From Bicyclus anynana (lineage: Eukaryota; Arthropoda; Insecta; Lepidoptera; Nymphalidae), in the NCBI RefSeq assembly GCF_947172395.1, contig NC_069109.1:6519163-6583162 (forward strand): a stretch of DNA of 64,000 bases. The letters run 5' to 3'. Position 1 is the first letter of the stretch. Each line of letters begins with the position of its first letter. The notes under the pieces were generated by a model. It saw only the letters and a list, made by a program, of their open reading frames with translations, ran no database searches and had not been told where the DNA came from. Made by a program: the position numbers and the translations under genes. Shown here piece after piece: positions 1-10,130 of this stretch.

Positions 1-127
1 TAATATTTAAACAAGATATGAGGGGTGGGGTTAGATTAGAAAACCAGTATCGATATCGATACAATAGTAACTTCGTCTGGCTATTAATGCAGTGAAAGAT
101 TATTTTATGTACTGTGAAGTCTTTATT

Positions 128-572
128 GGGATGATGACTAGGTTTGAATATATTGATTTTTATGATACATTCGGGTAAATAAGGTCAATGGTAAATAATT
201 TATACATAGAAAGCAAAGATTGTCTGGATATTTGCATAATAAAAAAGATTTTAAAAACTTTTATCGTAATTAGATGAAAATTCATACAGTTTTAGCTTCC
301 TTACATTAAATGTAACATTTTTCAATATGTAAGCTTATAAACAAAATGCACTAATAACAAAGATATTTGTAATTTTGTTTGAACACCCATACAAATCTAA
401 CGATCATCATGTACTTACGACGTCATTAATTCGTACCGCGCCGCAAATCTGACCCTTTAAATCCCTGTAGCTCCGAAAGTAATGATCGCAGATACCCTGT
501 TACTTTTACAAAATTGCATCACTATTAGCATACTCCTAATTTATATACAATTTAAAAAACTGTCATCACCCC
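128..572 (-). mobile_element. MITE-like element, GGGATGATGAC family, copy 1
   Basis: Ends are GGGATGATGAC and GTCATCACCCC, forming 11-bp near-perfect terminal inverted repeats. TATT lies directly outside both ends (124-127 and 573-576), a candidate target duplication. The interior matches the copies at 46610, 49504, 52024 and 54588 in opposite or same orientation. No ORF is seen, so it is non-autonomous; the superfamily is not assigned. Confidence 0.65.
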
Positions 573-597
573 TATTATAGTTAAAAATAGTTTTTGG

Positions 598-725
598 TGT
601 TGTAGAAGGTAATCTCTAATCACTAGAAGCTACGTTATTTGTGAGTGTCATAGGCTATATTTTAACCCAGTATTCTCACATGAATGGGAACTATGCGGGT
701 GAAACCGCGAGGCGTCGAAGAAGTT
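598..725 (+). mobile_element. Helitron-like fragment (type C)
   Basis: It carries the string pattern of a short lepidopteran Helitron-like family: an AGAAGCTACGTTATTTGTGA core, then a bent-hairpin end with GGGAACTATGCGGGTGAAACC. Related fragments occur at 727-815, 15027, 50930 and 53590. The ends are not intact. Confidence 0.45.
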
Positions 726-726
726 C

Positions 727-815
727 TTGATGTTTTAGGGGTAATCTTTAGATCTACTAAACCGATTTGGAAAGTTCTTTAACCACTAGAAAGCTACGTT
801 ATTTGTGAATGATTT
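727..815 (+). mobile_element. Helitron-like fragment (type C), internal piece
   Basis: It repeats the internal part of the preceding element (rule: TCTACTAAACCGATTT then CACTAGAAAGCTACGTTATT). It looks like a second, truncated copy directly behind the first. Confidence 0.4.
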
Positions 816-864
816 TGTATCTATGCATTTCTCTATATCTACCCTACTAATATTATAAATTCTC

Positions 865-910
865 CTGCAGTGGACGTCCATCGGCTGACATGATGATGAT
901 GATGATGATG
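865..910 (+). mobile_element. RTE-like LINE, 3' terminal fragment
   Basis: The sequence GTGGACGTCCATCGGCTGA followed by a (GATGAT)n tail matches the 3' end of the RTE-like copy at 15221-15770. Only the last ~45 bp are present. Confidence 0.5.
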
Positions 911-1764
911 TAGTATGTATCCACCGTAGTGCCTAAGCTACTGAACCGGTTTTACTGAACGATGAAAAACATAGGGCTGTATATATTTTATAAAAAAAAA
1001 TGTATTACAGAATTTAAACCTCATTTTCTAACTTCAAAAAAAAACAAACTAAATAATCATCACACATTTGGTAAGCGGTCGGGTTATAGTTATGATGTGG
1101 AATATCACGTAAAATCAATTTCTGGCGTGGCGACGCATGCCGTGGCGACGCATCGTTACGCTATAAGATACAGTCTATATACAGTAGTGTGTACGGTGTG
1201 GCGACGCGTCGCCATGCGCTATTTTATTTGATCATTATGACATATTTAGTTCCCATCACAATCTGTTCTTTTCTGCATATTACTTTTACAATATAATGTC
1301 GATGTTTCACATCTGCCAGGCGACTAGGTTCTCAATTTATGTCTATGTTTTTTTTTAATACTTTTTTATCGATAAGTCGGTCACCCATCCCTGCACAGCC
1401 TCAGGCGTCGACGCGTTCCAATTAGCCAAAGCAAACACGTAGTATAATATTCTGCGTCTGAAACGTTAGCGGTTACCCGCCATTGCGGTGCGTGTATATG
1501 TGACTTGTACCCACCACTCCACTGAGCGCAAATACGCGGTATCCTCTGCTTCTTCCAATAATTGATTGCCTATACGATATGGCTTATACCCACCATGCTC
1601 CGTAGTTTCATCCGCGTACAGGGATAAAATATAGCCTAAGTGAAGTGAAAATGTAGCTTTTTCTTAATGAAAGACTTTTGGAATCAGTTGAGTAGTTTTA
1701 AATTAGATCGAAACAAACAATCATAAAATTCTTTATCTATACTAGTCTATAATCTATACTAACA
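911..1764. other. Unassigned AT-rich stretch
   Basis: No gene or intact element is recognised. It contains GTGGCGACGC motifs repeated at about 1126-1213, ending in the perfect 14-bp palindrome GGCGACGCGTCGCC (1200-1213). 1615-1740 resembles a decayed Helitron-like element. Confidence 0.5.
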
Positions 1765-1963
1765 CTAGTAGATGTAGCGCGGTTTCACCCGCTTGGTTCC
1801 CGTTCCCGTAGAAATACAGGGATAAAATATAGCCTATAGCCTTCTCGATAAATGGGCTATCTAACACTGAAAGTATTTTTCAAATCGGACCAGTAGTTCC
1901 TGAGGTTAGCGCGTTCAATCAATCAAACAAACAAACGCTTCAGCTTTATAATATTAGTACAGA
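1765..1963 (-). mobile_element. Lep1-like Helitron, copy 1
   Basis: Reverse-oriented short Helitron-like element. Its 5' end (right side) reads TCTGTACTAATATTATAAAG, followed by the GTTTGTTTGATTGA run; its 3' end has the CGCGGTTTCACCCG hairpin and CTAG. There is no coding capacity. Confidence 0.6.
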
Positions 1964-2166
1964 TTATGAATGCGAAAGTAAGCCTGTCTGTCCGTCTGTC
2001 CGTCTGTCTGTCCGACTGATACCTTTTCACAGCTAAACCGATCAAGATGAATTTTGGTATAATGATAAATTGGATCTTGGAGCAAAACATAGGGTACTTT
2101 TGGCTCTAAAATAAAAATAGAAGGGGGTGAAATAGGGGTTGAAAGTTTATATGGAAAGCCCTTCAT
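1964..2166 (+). mobile_element. Helitron-like fragment (type B)
   Basis: It begins with a CTGTCTGTCCGTCTGT run and contains CAGCTAAACCGATCAAGATGAA, which is the reverse complement of the interior of the element at 8241-8585. Its right end abuts a SINE. Confidence 0.4.
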
Positions 2167-2167
2167 A

Positions 2168-2321
2168 GCCTCAATAGTTCAACGGTAAGAGCGGTTGGTG
2201 CTCATCACCGAGGGGTGGTGGTTCGATCCCCGCCCCGTTGGTCTATTGTCGTACCCACTCCTGGCAGAGTCTTTGTCGACTAGTTGGAGGGGATACGGCA
2301 ATTATTCTTTACAAAAAAAAA
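2168..2321 (+). mobile_element. tRNA-derived SINE (family C)
   Basis: The head has pol III boxes: an A-box-like AATAGTTCAACGGTAAGAG and B box GGTTCGATCCC. A family-specific body with GTACCCACTCCTGGCA and an A-rich tail follow. It is not a functional tRNA, because the acceptor stem does not close. Related pieces lie at 3518-3612 and 55257-55370. Confidence 0.65.
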
Positions 2322-2416
2322 ATCTTAAAATGCACAAAACAGAAAAGTTGGGTTTCGAACCCACACCCTCCGGAATCGGAGGCAGAGGTCATATCCACTG
2401 AGCTATCACGGCTCGT
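2322..2416 (-). mobile_element. tRNA-derived SINE (family A), head fragment
   Basis: Reverse complement of the SINE-A head. The B box is read as GGGTTTCGAACCC on the plus strand, and the A box lies within TGAGCTATCACGGC. It joins the A-rich tail of the SINE-C copy. Confidence 0.65.
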
Positions 2417-2670
2417 AATAGAACCTGGGACCTCAAAATCCTGAACAATCGTAAGAACAAGAGCAAAGCGCAGTTATAAATGTCTAATTACTCGTTGGCA
2501 ATGGCTCGACTAATTCAGTTTATTTTAATTAAGGTTTGTTTCAGCAGGGCTGTGTTGCCTCTCACAGCAGGGCTGTGTTGTGACTGGGAGATTGAAAGAT
2601 AACAGAGGGACAGTTGGTTCTATTCCCGGAAATTTTGTAATGATTTGCTATTGATATCTATATATAATTT

Positions 2671-2993
2671 GACGGCCTCCGTGGTGCAGTAGTATGCGCG
2701 GTGGATTTACAAAACGGAGGTCCTGGGTTCGATCCCCGGCTGGGCAGATTGAGATTTTCTTAATTGGTCCAGGTCTGGCTTGTAGGATTCTTCGGCCGTG
2801 GCTAGTTACCACCCTACCGGCAAAGACGTACCGCCAAGCGATTTAGCGTTCCGGTACGGTGTCGTGTAGAAACCGAGAGGAGTGTGGATTTTCATCCTCC
2901 TCCTAAAAAGTTAGCCCGCTTCCATCTTAGACTGCATCATCACTTACCATCAGGTAAGATTGTAGTCAAGGGCTAACTTGTAAAGAATAAAAA
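2671..2993 (+). mobile_element. tRNA-derived SINE (family B), near full length
   Basis: The head is GCCTCCGTGGTGCAG with B box GGTTCGATCCC. The body has the conserved ACCGCCAAGCGATTTAGCG block and the 3' end reads GGGCTAACTTGTAAAGAATA. This is the most abundant SINE here (11 copies). Confidence 0.75.
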
Positions 2994-3183
2994 ATACTAA
3001 TATTATAAAGCTGAAGAGTTTGTTTGTTTGTTTGATTGAACGCGCTAATCTCAGGAACTACTGGTCCGTTTTGAAAAATTCTTTCAGTCTTAGATAGCCC
3101 ATTTATCGAGGAAGGTTATAAGCTATATATTATCTCCGTATTCTTACGGGAACGGGAACCACGCGGGTGAAACCGCGCGCCGT
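2994..3183 (+). mobile_element. Lep1-like Helitron, copy 2
   Basis: It carries ACTAATATTATAAAGCTGAA at the 5' side and the ACGCGGGTGAAACCGCGCG hairpin at the 3' side. The terminal CTAG is lost. It sits directly in the A-rich tail of the SINE-B copy. Confidence 0.6.
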
Positions 3184-3236
3184 TTATTATAAAAACGGAC
3201 AAGTTTAAAGATGCTGAAATGCACCCAGTATTCTTG

Positions 3237-3509
3237 CCACCGTGATAGCCCAGTGGATATGACCTTTGCCTACGATTCCGGAGGGCGTAGGTTCGAATCC
3301 GGTCCCGGGCATGCACCTCCAACTTTTCAGTTGTGTGCATTTTAAGAAATTAAATATCACATGCCCCAAACGGTGAAGGAAAACATCGTGAGGAAACCTG
3401 CAAACCAGAGAATTTTTTTAATGATCTACGTGTGTGAAGTCTACCAATCCGCATTTTGAGAGGAGACTCGTGCTCAACAGTGAGCTGAATATGGGTTGAT
3501 AATTATAAT
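3237..3509 (+). mobile_element. tRNA-derived SINE (family A)
   Basis: A box TAGCCCAGTGG and B box GGTTCGAATCC are intact. The body carries AACATCGTGAGGAAACCTGC and the 3' part carries AGAGGAGACTCGTGCTCA, ending in a GGGTTGATAAT tail. Confidence 0.75.
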
Positions 3510-3517
3510 CCCGTTTT

Positions 3518-3612
3518 CAGCCATCTAGTTGGTAAAGACAGTGTTAGGAGAGAGTACCTATGACAATAGTCCAACGCGGGGATCGAACCAGCACCCGTCG
3601 GTGATGAGTCGG
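3518..3612 (-). mobile_element. tRNA-derived SINE (family C), fragment
   Basis: On the minus strand it reads CTCATCACCGACGGGTG, then B box GGTTCGATCCC, then the body. It is truncated at both ends. Confidence 0.5.
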
Positions 3613-4082
3613 ACGTATCACCCCCAAATCATAACAATAACCTGTAAGGGTGGATTCACGGAATCTAAACGAAGAGAGGCAACCCTGAGACTTAAGTTTT
3701 TAATTAAATATTAAAATTCATGCTACAAGCCGAGATAAGGATTCGCCTTCGCGGAAATACTGCGACTGCTCATCCCTTGATACTTCCACCGAATATTAAC
3801 ATTTTAATGAAGAATAACATAAAATTTAAAATTTTGACAACCTATGAAATTATTCTGGCCATGAAATTATTAATTACACTCTCGATCAAGTCATCAATAT
3901 TTGCTTTCAGTGCGCAATGCATGATCTATACAACATACATACACTTATTATAACCCATCCATAACTTATCAAACAGTACTCACTACACGCCACACCACAA
4001 ATAATGGGGACGAATAGATGATGACTAGGTTTCGCGCATTAAACGAGTCTAGATGGTATTTGCCAGACCCATCTCAAAGGTT
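3613..4082. other. Unassigned AT-rich stretch
   Basis: No gene is recognised. A short piece at about 4016-4035 (ATGATGACTAGGTTT) resembles the end of the GGGATGATGAC family. Confidence 0.45.
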
Positions 4083-4388
4083 TTTTTTATTCTTTACAAG
4101 TTAGCCCTTGATTACTATCTCACCTGATGGTAAGTGATGATGCAATCTAAGATGGAAGCGAACTAACTTATTAGAAGGAGGATGAAAATCTACACCCTTT
4201 CGGTTTTTACACGACATCGTACCGGAACGCTAAATCGCTTGGCGATACCTCTTTGCTGGTAGGGTGGTGAGTAGCCACGGCCGAAGCCTCTCACAAGCCA
4301 GACCTGAACCAATTAAGAAAACCTCAATCAGACCAGCCGGGGATCGAAACCAGGACCTCCGTCTTGTAAATTGCGCCACGGAGGCCGG
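4083..4388 (-). mobile_element. tRNA-derived SINE (family B)
   Basis: Reverse-oriented copy: T-rich tail and ACAAGTTAGCCCTTGA at the left, the CGCTAAATCGCTTGGCG block in the middle, and GCGCCACGGAGGCC (head) at the right. There is a small deletion between the B box and the head. Confidence 0.75.
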
Positions 4389-4475
4389 AGGTATCGGCAG
4401 TACTATTATAAGCACAGATATAAGAAGTAACTAGATTTATAAAGTATCAATTCTTTGTATTGAAACCAACGTACC

Positions 4476-4651
4476 CAGGGGCGTGGCCTAAATTGCTGTT
4501 TAATATTTAGTGAAAAATGAAATGTGTCACCCATAATTTAGAGTTGAATATTATTTATTCCTTTTGTCACAGAACAAAACAAGACTACTAGTATATGCAG
4601 ACACGCTTGCGATGTTCCGCACACCCGGGTGTACGCGGGCCACGCCCCCAG
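4476..4651. repeat. Short inverted-repeat element (possible MITE)
   Basis: The end motif GGGGCGTGGCC at about 4478-4488 is matched by GGCCACGCCCC at about 4638-4648. Inside is a palindromic ACACCCGGGTGT (4621-4632). No clear target duplication is seen, so a transposon origin is only inferred. Confidence 0.35.
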
Positions 4652-4948
4652 CTTTTAGCGTTGTCTGTTCTGTGATTATAAGCTAGAACGAAGTATCAAG
4701 TAGGTTCGATCGCAGTATGAATCTGGGGCGAGATTGGCCAGTGAAGCGCGCGCGGTGCGTCTTGAATTATACATTGATAGCATTTCACACGGAATTAACT
4801 AATATCGCTATAGCTGAGGGTAGGATACGGGTTTTACCCCTTTTTAACCCTTGTGAAAAAAGAGGGATATTTTGTTTGCACAATTACGGCTAGTAAAAAC
4901 ATGGTTTCGGATTCCGGGGTCCTGAATTCGAGACCTGTGTTTAATCTA

Positions 4949-5219
4949 TGATCATCATCAACAATACATAATTGGCTCACTGTTGAGCACTAGTCTCTTC
5001 TCAGAATGTTAGGGGTTAGGTTAATAGTCCACCACGCTGGCCAAATGCGAATTGGCAGATCACACACGTAAAGAATTGAGAAAACTCTCACGTTTCCTCA
5101 CGATGTTTTTCTCACCGTTTGAGACACGTGATATTTAATTTCTTAAAATGCACACAATTGAAAATTTGGACATGCCATACGAATCAATGGCGTCATATCC
5201 AGTAGGCTATCTCAGCACT
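4949..5219 (-). mobile_element. tRNA-derived SINE (family A), decayed
   Basis: Reverse-oriented SINE-A with a (GATGAT)-type tail remnant at the left and a degenerate tRNA-like head at the right. Boxes A and B are mutated. Confidence 0.6.
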
Positions 5220-5242
5220 CTAATTCTCTCTCTGTAGTTAAA

Positions 5243-5437
5243 TCTATACTAACATTATATAGGGAAAGATTTGATTCTTTGTTTGTTTGGATTAAATAGA
5301 TTCTATTATTGGAACGATTTGAAAAATTCTTTCACGTTACACCAAAGGAAAGCTACATTATCAGGGAGTAAGAGACTATATTTTATCCTCGTATTTCCAC
5401 GGGGACGGGCACTACACGAGTGAAACCACGGAGCGTC
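5243..5437 (+). mobile_element. Lep1-like Helitron, decayed copy 3
   Basis: It has the TCTATACTAACATTATA start, a diverged interior and a GTGAAACCACGGAGCGTC hairpin remnant. It lies head-to-tail with the next, better preserved copy. Confidence 0.5.
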
Positions 5438-5443
5438 TCCTAA

Positions 5444-5635
5444 TCTATACTAATATTATAAATCTGAAGAGTTTGTTTGTTTGAACGTGCTAATCTCAGG
5501 AACTACTGGTCCGATTTTAAAAATTCTTTCAGTGTTAGATAGCCAATTGAAAGCGGAAGGCTATAGGCTATATATTATTCCCGTAGTCTTACGGGAACGG
5601 GAACCACGCGGGTGAAACCACGCGGCGTCAGCTAG
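5444..5635 (+). mobile_element. Lep1-like Helitron, copy 4
   Basis: It starts TCTATACTAATATTATAAAT and ends CGGCGTCAGCTAG, with T following. An A precedes the TC end, as expected for Helitron insertion between A and T without a target duplication. Confidence 0.65.
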
Positions 5636-6259
5636 TAAAATATAAAACAAAAACCATATATACTTACCTAATTATCTAGGTATGTTCTGTGGTCAAATCA
5701 TACTCCAAAGCCATCTTTATAGCCATTCTCATAAAATATATATTATATACATATATAATTTAATTTTTGCGTTTGACATTAATGTACCCGCATCGGATTT
5801 ATGAGCACTCGCTAAGGGTGGGTTAATTTATATCTAAGAACAACCCCTCGGTAAAGTGCTTTTAGAAATGGCCGGGGATTTTTGTGTATTGATATTAGAT
5901 GTGTGGGAATTGAGGTATTTTTGGTTCTATACCTACTCTATATATCAGGAGATAATTCATTTTGGGCCCTTTTTGAAGAAAAAACGAAAAAAAATGGAAC
6001 GAATCGTTAGAACTACTCATTTGGAGTCATCAATTCTACTTCCTACGAATATTATAAACGCGACAGTTTGTTTGCAAACAAACAACCATACAACATACTT
6101 TCGCGTTTATGATAATAAAGTACGATTTGCTAGAATGTGGTAAGTACATAGAGAGAGACGAATATCTTAGCTTTCCATGGATTCACCGTGCGGGTGCCGG
6201 GTCCATCGCGTGGTAGAGAGTAAACTCCGAGCAGAGTCCTGAACTTGTGACTACAGGAT
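5636..6259. other. Unassigned stretch
   Basis: AT-rich sequence with no recognisable gene or element. An open frame at 5856-6143 has low-complexity codon content and no similarity I can name. 6160-6250 is more GC-rich but unassigned. Confidence 0.4.
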
Positions 6260-7015
6260 GTAGGGTTAAGGAATTCCTTGACGATCGATCAACACTCCCC
6301 GTTCTCTGCTCGTGTTGTTCTCCCTGCCGCCACATTTGGTAAGATCCTATTAGAGCAGCTTTGGATACTCGTTCTAATATAGAACTAGCTGCACTTCTAG
6401 AGAGGCCAAGGTCTTTAAGCTAGTTATAGAGAGATTTTGCTGGTAACCCTCTCGCACCTACTTCTACAGCGTACAGACTAACTACATAGCCATTTTAAGT
6501 TTGTTAGGTCATAATATTTATTCATTTTTATACTGTGGTCCTTCGGAATGTTAGTCTCCCACGGCACAGTAAGCTCTACAAGTACTATTCGCTTTGTCTG
6601 TTTGGACAAAAGGAAAATGTCTGGTCTAGATCTCTAAATAGCGACATCCGCTGGGATTTTATAATGTTTCTCATACGTATCCATTAATAAAGTCCAATCT
6701 GTTGCAGAACCTAGGATAGAGTAAGGCTTACTAGATGATTTTGTTATTGAACCTGCTTTGACGAAGTTAATTTGTCTTTTATTTGTAGTCAATCCTTTTT
6801 GAGCTCTAGCTACTGAAAGGCTTATAGCTTCACGTATAATTTGGAGTACTCTATTATGACGACGTGAGTAAAGACCCCTATCCAGGAGCACCTTGCATCC
6901 AACCAACAAGTGCCTAGCTGTTCCTATTGCCTCACCACACGTATAGCAAGGTTTTTCAGTGGCTTTCCCCCATCGTACTAAGTTGCTCTGATCTGGGTTC
7001 TTTAAAGATAAAAGC
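6260..7015 (-). pseudogene. C-terminal fragment of a restriction-like-endonuclease type LINE
   Basis: On the minus strand a conceptual reading contains a CCHC-like finger (CYTC...H...C within LVRWGKATEKPCYTCGEA), then RSRPDIFLLSKQTKR, VELTVPWETN and, further on, GARGLPAKSLYN with a tail like LKDLGLSRSAASSILER. This order is typical of the C-terminus of non-LTR polyproteins with a PD-(D/E)xK-type nuclease. Stop codons interrupt it (for example just after PADVAI and after NLKWLCS) and a frame shift precedes GARGLP, so it is a dead copy. The RT domain itself is absent. The clade is not resolved. Confidence 0.55.
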
Positions 7016-7044
7016 GATTGGAGGCCGTTGGATCAGCTTCCACC

Positions 7045-7283
7045 TTCACACAGGAAATAAAACTATAAGAAATTGTAATTGTTATCAATTGTAAATTATA
7101 ATACTGTATGACTTTTTCAAAAGAGCAACTGTTGAGTTTCTTGCCGGTATCTTCTCAGCAGAACCTGCCTTCCGAACCGGTGGTAGAATCTTTACAAATA
7201 GTCAACTGACGTGTCAAAAGTGCTTGTAAACTGAGCCTACTTGAAATAAATGATTTTTGATTTGATTTGATTTGATTTGGGAG
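7045..7283 (+). mobile_element. LINE 3' end (5'-truncated)
   Basis: It carries TTTCTTGCCGGTATCTTCTC, GAACCGGTGGTAGAATC and AAAAGTGCTTGTAAACTGA, then an AAATAAATGATTT and TTGAT-repeat tail. This is a common lepidopteran Jockey/CR1-like LINE tail, recognised from memory. Similar tails end at about 45456, 56145 and, inverted, near 46170. Confidence 0.5.
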
Positions 7284-7374
7284 AGTCATTTAAAAGGCAT
7301 TAAGATAGAATTTTAATAAGGCACAACTAAGCCAAATTAATTTTTAATGTCTGTAAAAATAATCTTTTTCTATA

Positions 7375-7793
7375 TCTATACTTATAATAAATCTGTACAG
7401 AGGTCAATTCTGTATATATTTACAAAATTTATTTTTATAAAATTGAATAAATGTGTCAAAAAATTAATTTATTTACAAAATAACTATCAGGGGGCGATTA
7501 GTGGTCGATACTGATGCCAAAAATGCAATCAGTAAAATTTTTATCTGTCTGTCTGTATGTTCGTTATAGAAACAGAAAATACTCGACGGATTTTAACGAA
7601 ACTTGTTACAATAATTTATGATACTCCTGGGCAGGTTATAGTATACTTTTCATCACGCTACGATCAATAGGAGCAGAGCAGTGAAGGGAAATGTTGAGAA
7701 AACGGGAGAAGTTACTCCATTTTTACAGCGATACTACTGTAAGGGCTGGATTAAAGAGGTCCAAGGGCAGACGAAGTCGCGGGCGTCCGCTAG
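7375..7793 (+). mobile_element. Helitron-like element (type B), full length
   Basis: It starts TCTATACTTATAATAAATCT and ends GTCGCGGGCGTCCGCTAG. It is flanked by A (7374) and T (7794), fitting Helitron insertion. The interior has CTGGGCAGGTTATAGTATAC. There is no ORF of note, so it is non-autonomous. Confidence 0.65.
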
Positions 7794-7846
7794 TTATAAA
7801 TAAACTTATTCTATTTAATGCACAACAAACAAAAGAAAATCTTACA

Positions 7847-7925
7847 CTGTCAACGGAGCTGAAAATCGAACCCAAGACCTCGGTTATGAACTTATGAACC
7901 AAACCTAATTACGTCAGAGGCCGAC
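7847..7925 (-). mobile_element. tRNA-like SINE head fragment (family D)
   Basis: The minus strand reads GGCCTCTGACGTAATTAGG, then GGTCTTGGGTTCGATTT, which holds a B-box-like motif. It is too degenerate for a tRNA gene. Confidence 0.4.
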
Positions 7926-8240
7926 AAAAACCTCTAATCAAATCATAATTCATTCTAATTACCTATAAAACCTCCTTCTATTAGCAAATTAATTCTGAGA
8001 TGTTGAAAAAAAAAATTCGATAGCTAAAAACATAAGTCAGGGGGTAAAAGAACATTGTTTGACTTACCCCCCCTCCTTTTTACCCCCAATTTTTTGCGAC
8101 TTTCCGAAGGCGAAGCGTAACCAAATTGAATATTCATGGGCTGCCTTAAATATTCATTGTCTAATGCTAAAGTCCGTTTTATCTTACAAATGTATTTTGT
8201 GAGGGCGGTTTTTTTTTCCTTATTTATATTTATTTTAATA

Positions 8241-8585
8241 CTAGCGGACGCCCTCGACTTCGTCCGCGTGGAAAACAATGTAAACTTTGAACACCAATTT
8301 CACCACTTTAAAAGTTGAATTTAAAAAAAATCTTGAATTACATTATATTTCGTATTTCTTTAATTTTTTATGAACAAATTTTTAAAACTGTAACTCTAAA
8401 ATTCAAGGAGTTTCCATACAAACTTTCAACCCCTATTTCACACTGTTCTATTTTTATTTTAGGGTCAAAAAGTACCCTATATTTTGCTCCAAGATTTCAT
8501 TTAACATTACAAAAAAATTCATCATGATCGGTTCAGCCGTTTAGCTGTGAATAGGTAACAGACAAACATACAGACTTACTTTCCC
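8241..8585 (-). mobile_element. Helitron-like element (type B), inverted
   Basis: The left end CTAGCGGACGCCCTCGACTT is the inverted 3' end of the type-B family. The interior contains CATCATGATCGGTTCAGCCG and an ACAGACAAACATACAGAC run. The 5' end is not clear. Confidence 0.5.
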
Positions 8586-8586
8586 A

Positions 8587-8782
8587 TCTATACTAATATT
8601 ATAAAGCTGAAGAGTTTGTTTGTTTGATTGAACGCGCTAATCTCAGGAACTACTGGTCCGATTTGAAAAATTCTTTCAGTGTTAGATAGCCTATTTATCG
8701 AGGAAGGCTATAGACTATATATTATCCTCGTACTCCTACGGGAACGGGAACCACGCGGGTGAAACCGCGCGGCGGCAGCTAG
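8587..8782 (+). mobile_element. Lep1-like Helitron, copy 5, intact ends
   Basis: TCTATACTAATATTATAAAG at the start; CGCGGCGGCAGCTAG at the end. It is flanked by A (8586) and T (8783). It directly follows the inverted type-B copy. Confidence 0.7.
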
Positions 8783-8809
8783 TTTATAATATAAGTATAG
8801 ATTCTTAAT

Positions 8810-9922
8810 TGTTAAGAATTATTAGGCAACTAATTCTAGTTGACGATACTTGATGATAAATGTACATATTAATATAGCTTAGAATATAGTTACTATTAAG
8901 TAGGCATTCGTTGAAGATTGTTTTAGCATAAGTATTAATATAAGATAGCATAAATATAATCAATGTATTAAAATAAGATAACATAAGTATACAGTACAGG
9001 TAATCAATAATATATCAGATAAGCGCGAGCATATTAAATAAATAAAAAAATAAAAAATAAAAAAGCCTTTTATTTCTTGTCTTACAAGTAATATATAATA
9101 TTATAGACAGATTAGTAAAAGTAATAGGTACAAGAACCCCTCTAGGAGAGGGTGAAGGCCTCCTCCAGTTCAGACCATCTCTGCCGATCTTTGGCTAGTT
9201 TAGCCCATGTATTGCCAGCGATTTTTGCGATGTCGTCGGACCACCTACCAAGTGGTCGGCCAACTCGCCTGTAACCCGGGGGGCCTGACCACGATGTCAG
9301 TCTTGTTGTCCAACGATCGTCACTCATCCTTGCTACATGGCCTGCCCATCGCCATTTTTGTTTTAGAGAGTATTGAAGAGCATCTGTAACCTTGGTTTTT
9401 TGACGTATGGTAGAATGTCGTATCTTCTGAATTTTTTTAATTTTCATAATACTTCTCTCCATACTTCTTTGACAAGTTCTAAGCGAGCATATTATACACA
9501 TTATATTGTAAATGATTATTTAGAGCCTTTAGTAATAAGTAGCAAATAAACGTTCATGCTATTTGTGTTTATTTCCCTTAGTTATAAGTTCATAACCTCA
9601 TATTATTGTTAATTCCAAACTGCTCGGCGTTCATGTACATAATAAGCTTAGAATAATGCTATCTCTGTCTGATTTGCCTTCCTTGTCTGTATCTATCTCT
9701 GTTTAACCCATACATTCATCCCTTTCACTATGTCTCTATTTACTGCAATAAACAATAGAGTATGCGAGCGCTTGTAAAGCAATAAAACTCGGCCCCCCAA
9801 TTATGAATCACGCCACTTCTCTCTCGAAGCGACAAGCGAACGCATCTACTCGATTATCAAGAAATTACGTGTTTTATTTATACGCGTCTCCCTGTGGTTT
9901 GGACCTTCCAAAATCCTCCACA
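8810..9922 (+). repeat. 5' LTR of retroelement copy 1
   Basis: It starts TGTTAAGAATTATTAGG and ends AAATCCTCCACA. Removing the nested LINE and one copy of its duplication (458 bp) leaves 655 bp, exactly the length of the 3' LTR. AATAAA motifs near the U3/R end (about 9748-9785) are candidate poly(A) signals. Confidence 0.85.
9037..9482 (-). mobile_element. 5'-truncated RTE-like LINE nested in the LTR
   Basis: It is flanked by a 12-bp duplication GCGAGCATATTA (9025-9036 and 9483-9494). The element is inverted: its simple-sequence tail (TTTATT-type) is at the left. The minus-strand reading from 9501 to 9142 is the C-terminal part of an RTE-like polyprotein, with CQRSMERSIMKIKKI, KTKVTDALQYSLKQKWRWAG, HVARMSDDRW and a DRQRWSELEEAF end. 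The uninterrupted 3' LTR (14552-14575) shows the empty site. Confidence 0.8.
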
Positions 9923-9927
9923 GTGCA

Positions 9928-9947
9928 TGGTCCTTCGTACCGGATTC
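9928..9947 (+). promoter_or_regulatory. Primer-binding site, tRNA-Tyr-like (copy 1)
   Basis: Five bases after the LTR end lies TGGTCCTTCGTACCGGATTC. It is complementary to the 3' end of insect tRNA-Tyr (…CGAAGGACCA, from memory), apart from two mismatches at TA. Copy 2 has the fully matching version. Confidence 0.6.
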
Positions 9948-10130
9948 ACCGAGCCGGCAAACATTTGAAGAATAAGCTCAGGCAAGAGAGCGTCTCCGTG
10001 GAAGAACTGAAGAGGAATCAACCTATCGCCGTTGAACAGGGTTCCGCGGGCTGGGAAGATCGTTCAGTTGGGCCACGGAACTGAAGTGACGTCATCGAAG
10101 TCTGCCTAGACCGAAGAAAAGGCATCAACC

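Noticed and set aside
2168..2240. tRNA gene candidate with clear A and B boxes (also at 2671, 3237, 16096, 47300, 52557)
   Set aside because: Acceptor stems do not close, and each head continues into a repeated body and tail seen many times; these are SINE heads, not tRNA genes.
3720..3953. Various short open frames of 60-100 codons in AT-rich parts (for example 5856-6143, 47593-47907, 53931-54116)
   Set aside because: Low-complexity composition, no homologous motif, no splice context; expected by chance.
5655..5690. Minus-strand donor-like GTAAGTATAT near 5664
   Set aside because: No open exon or acceptor could be paired with it.
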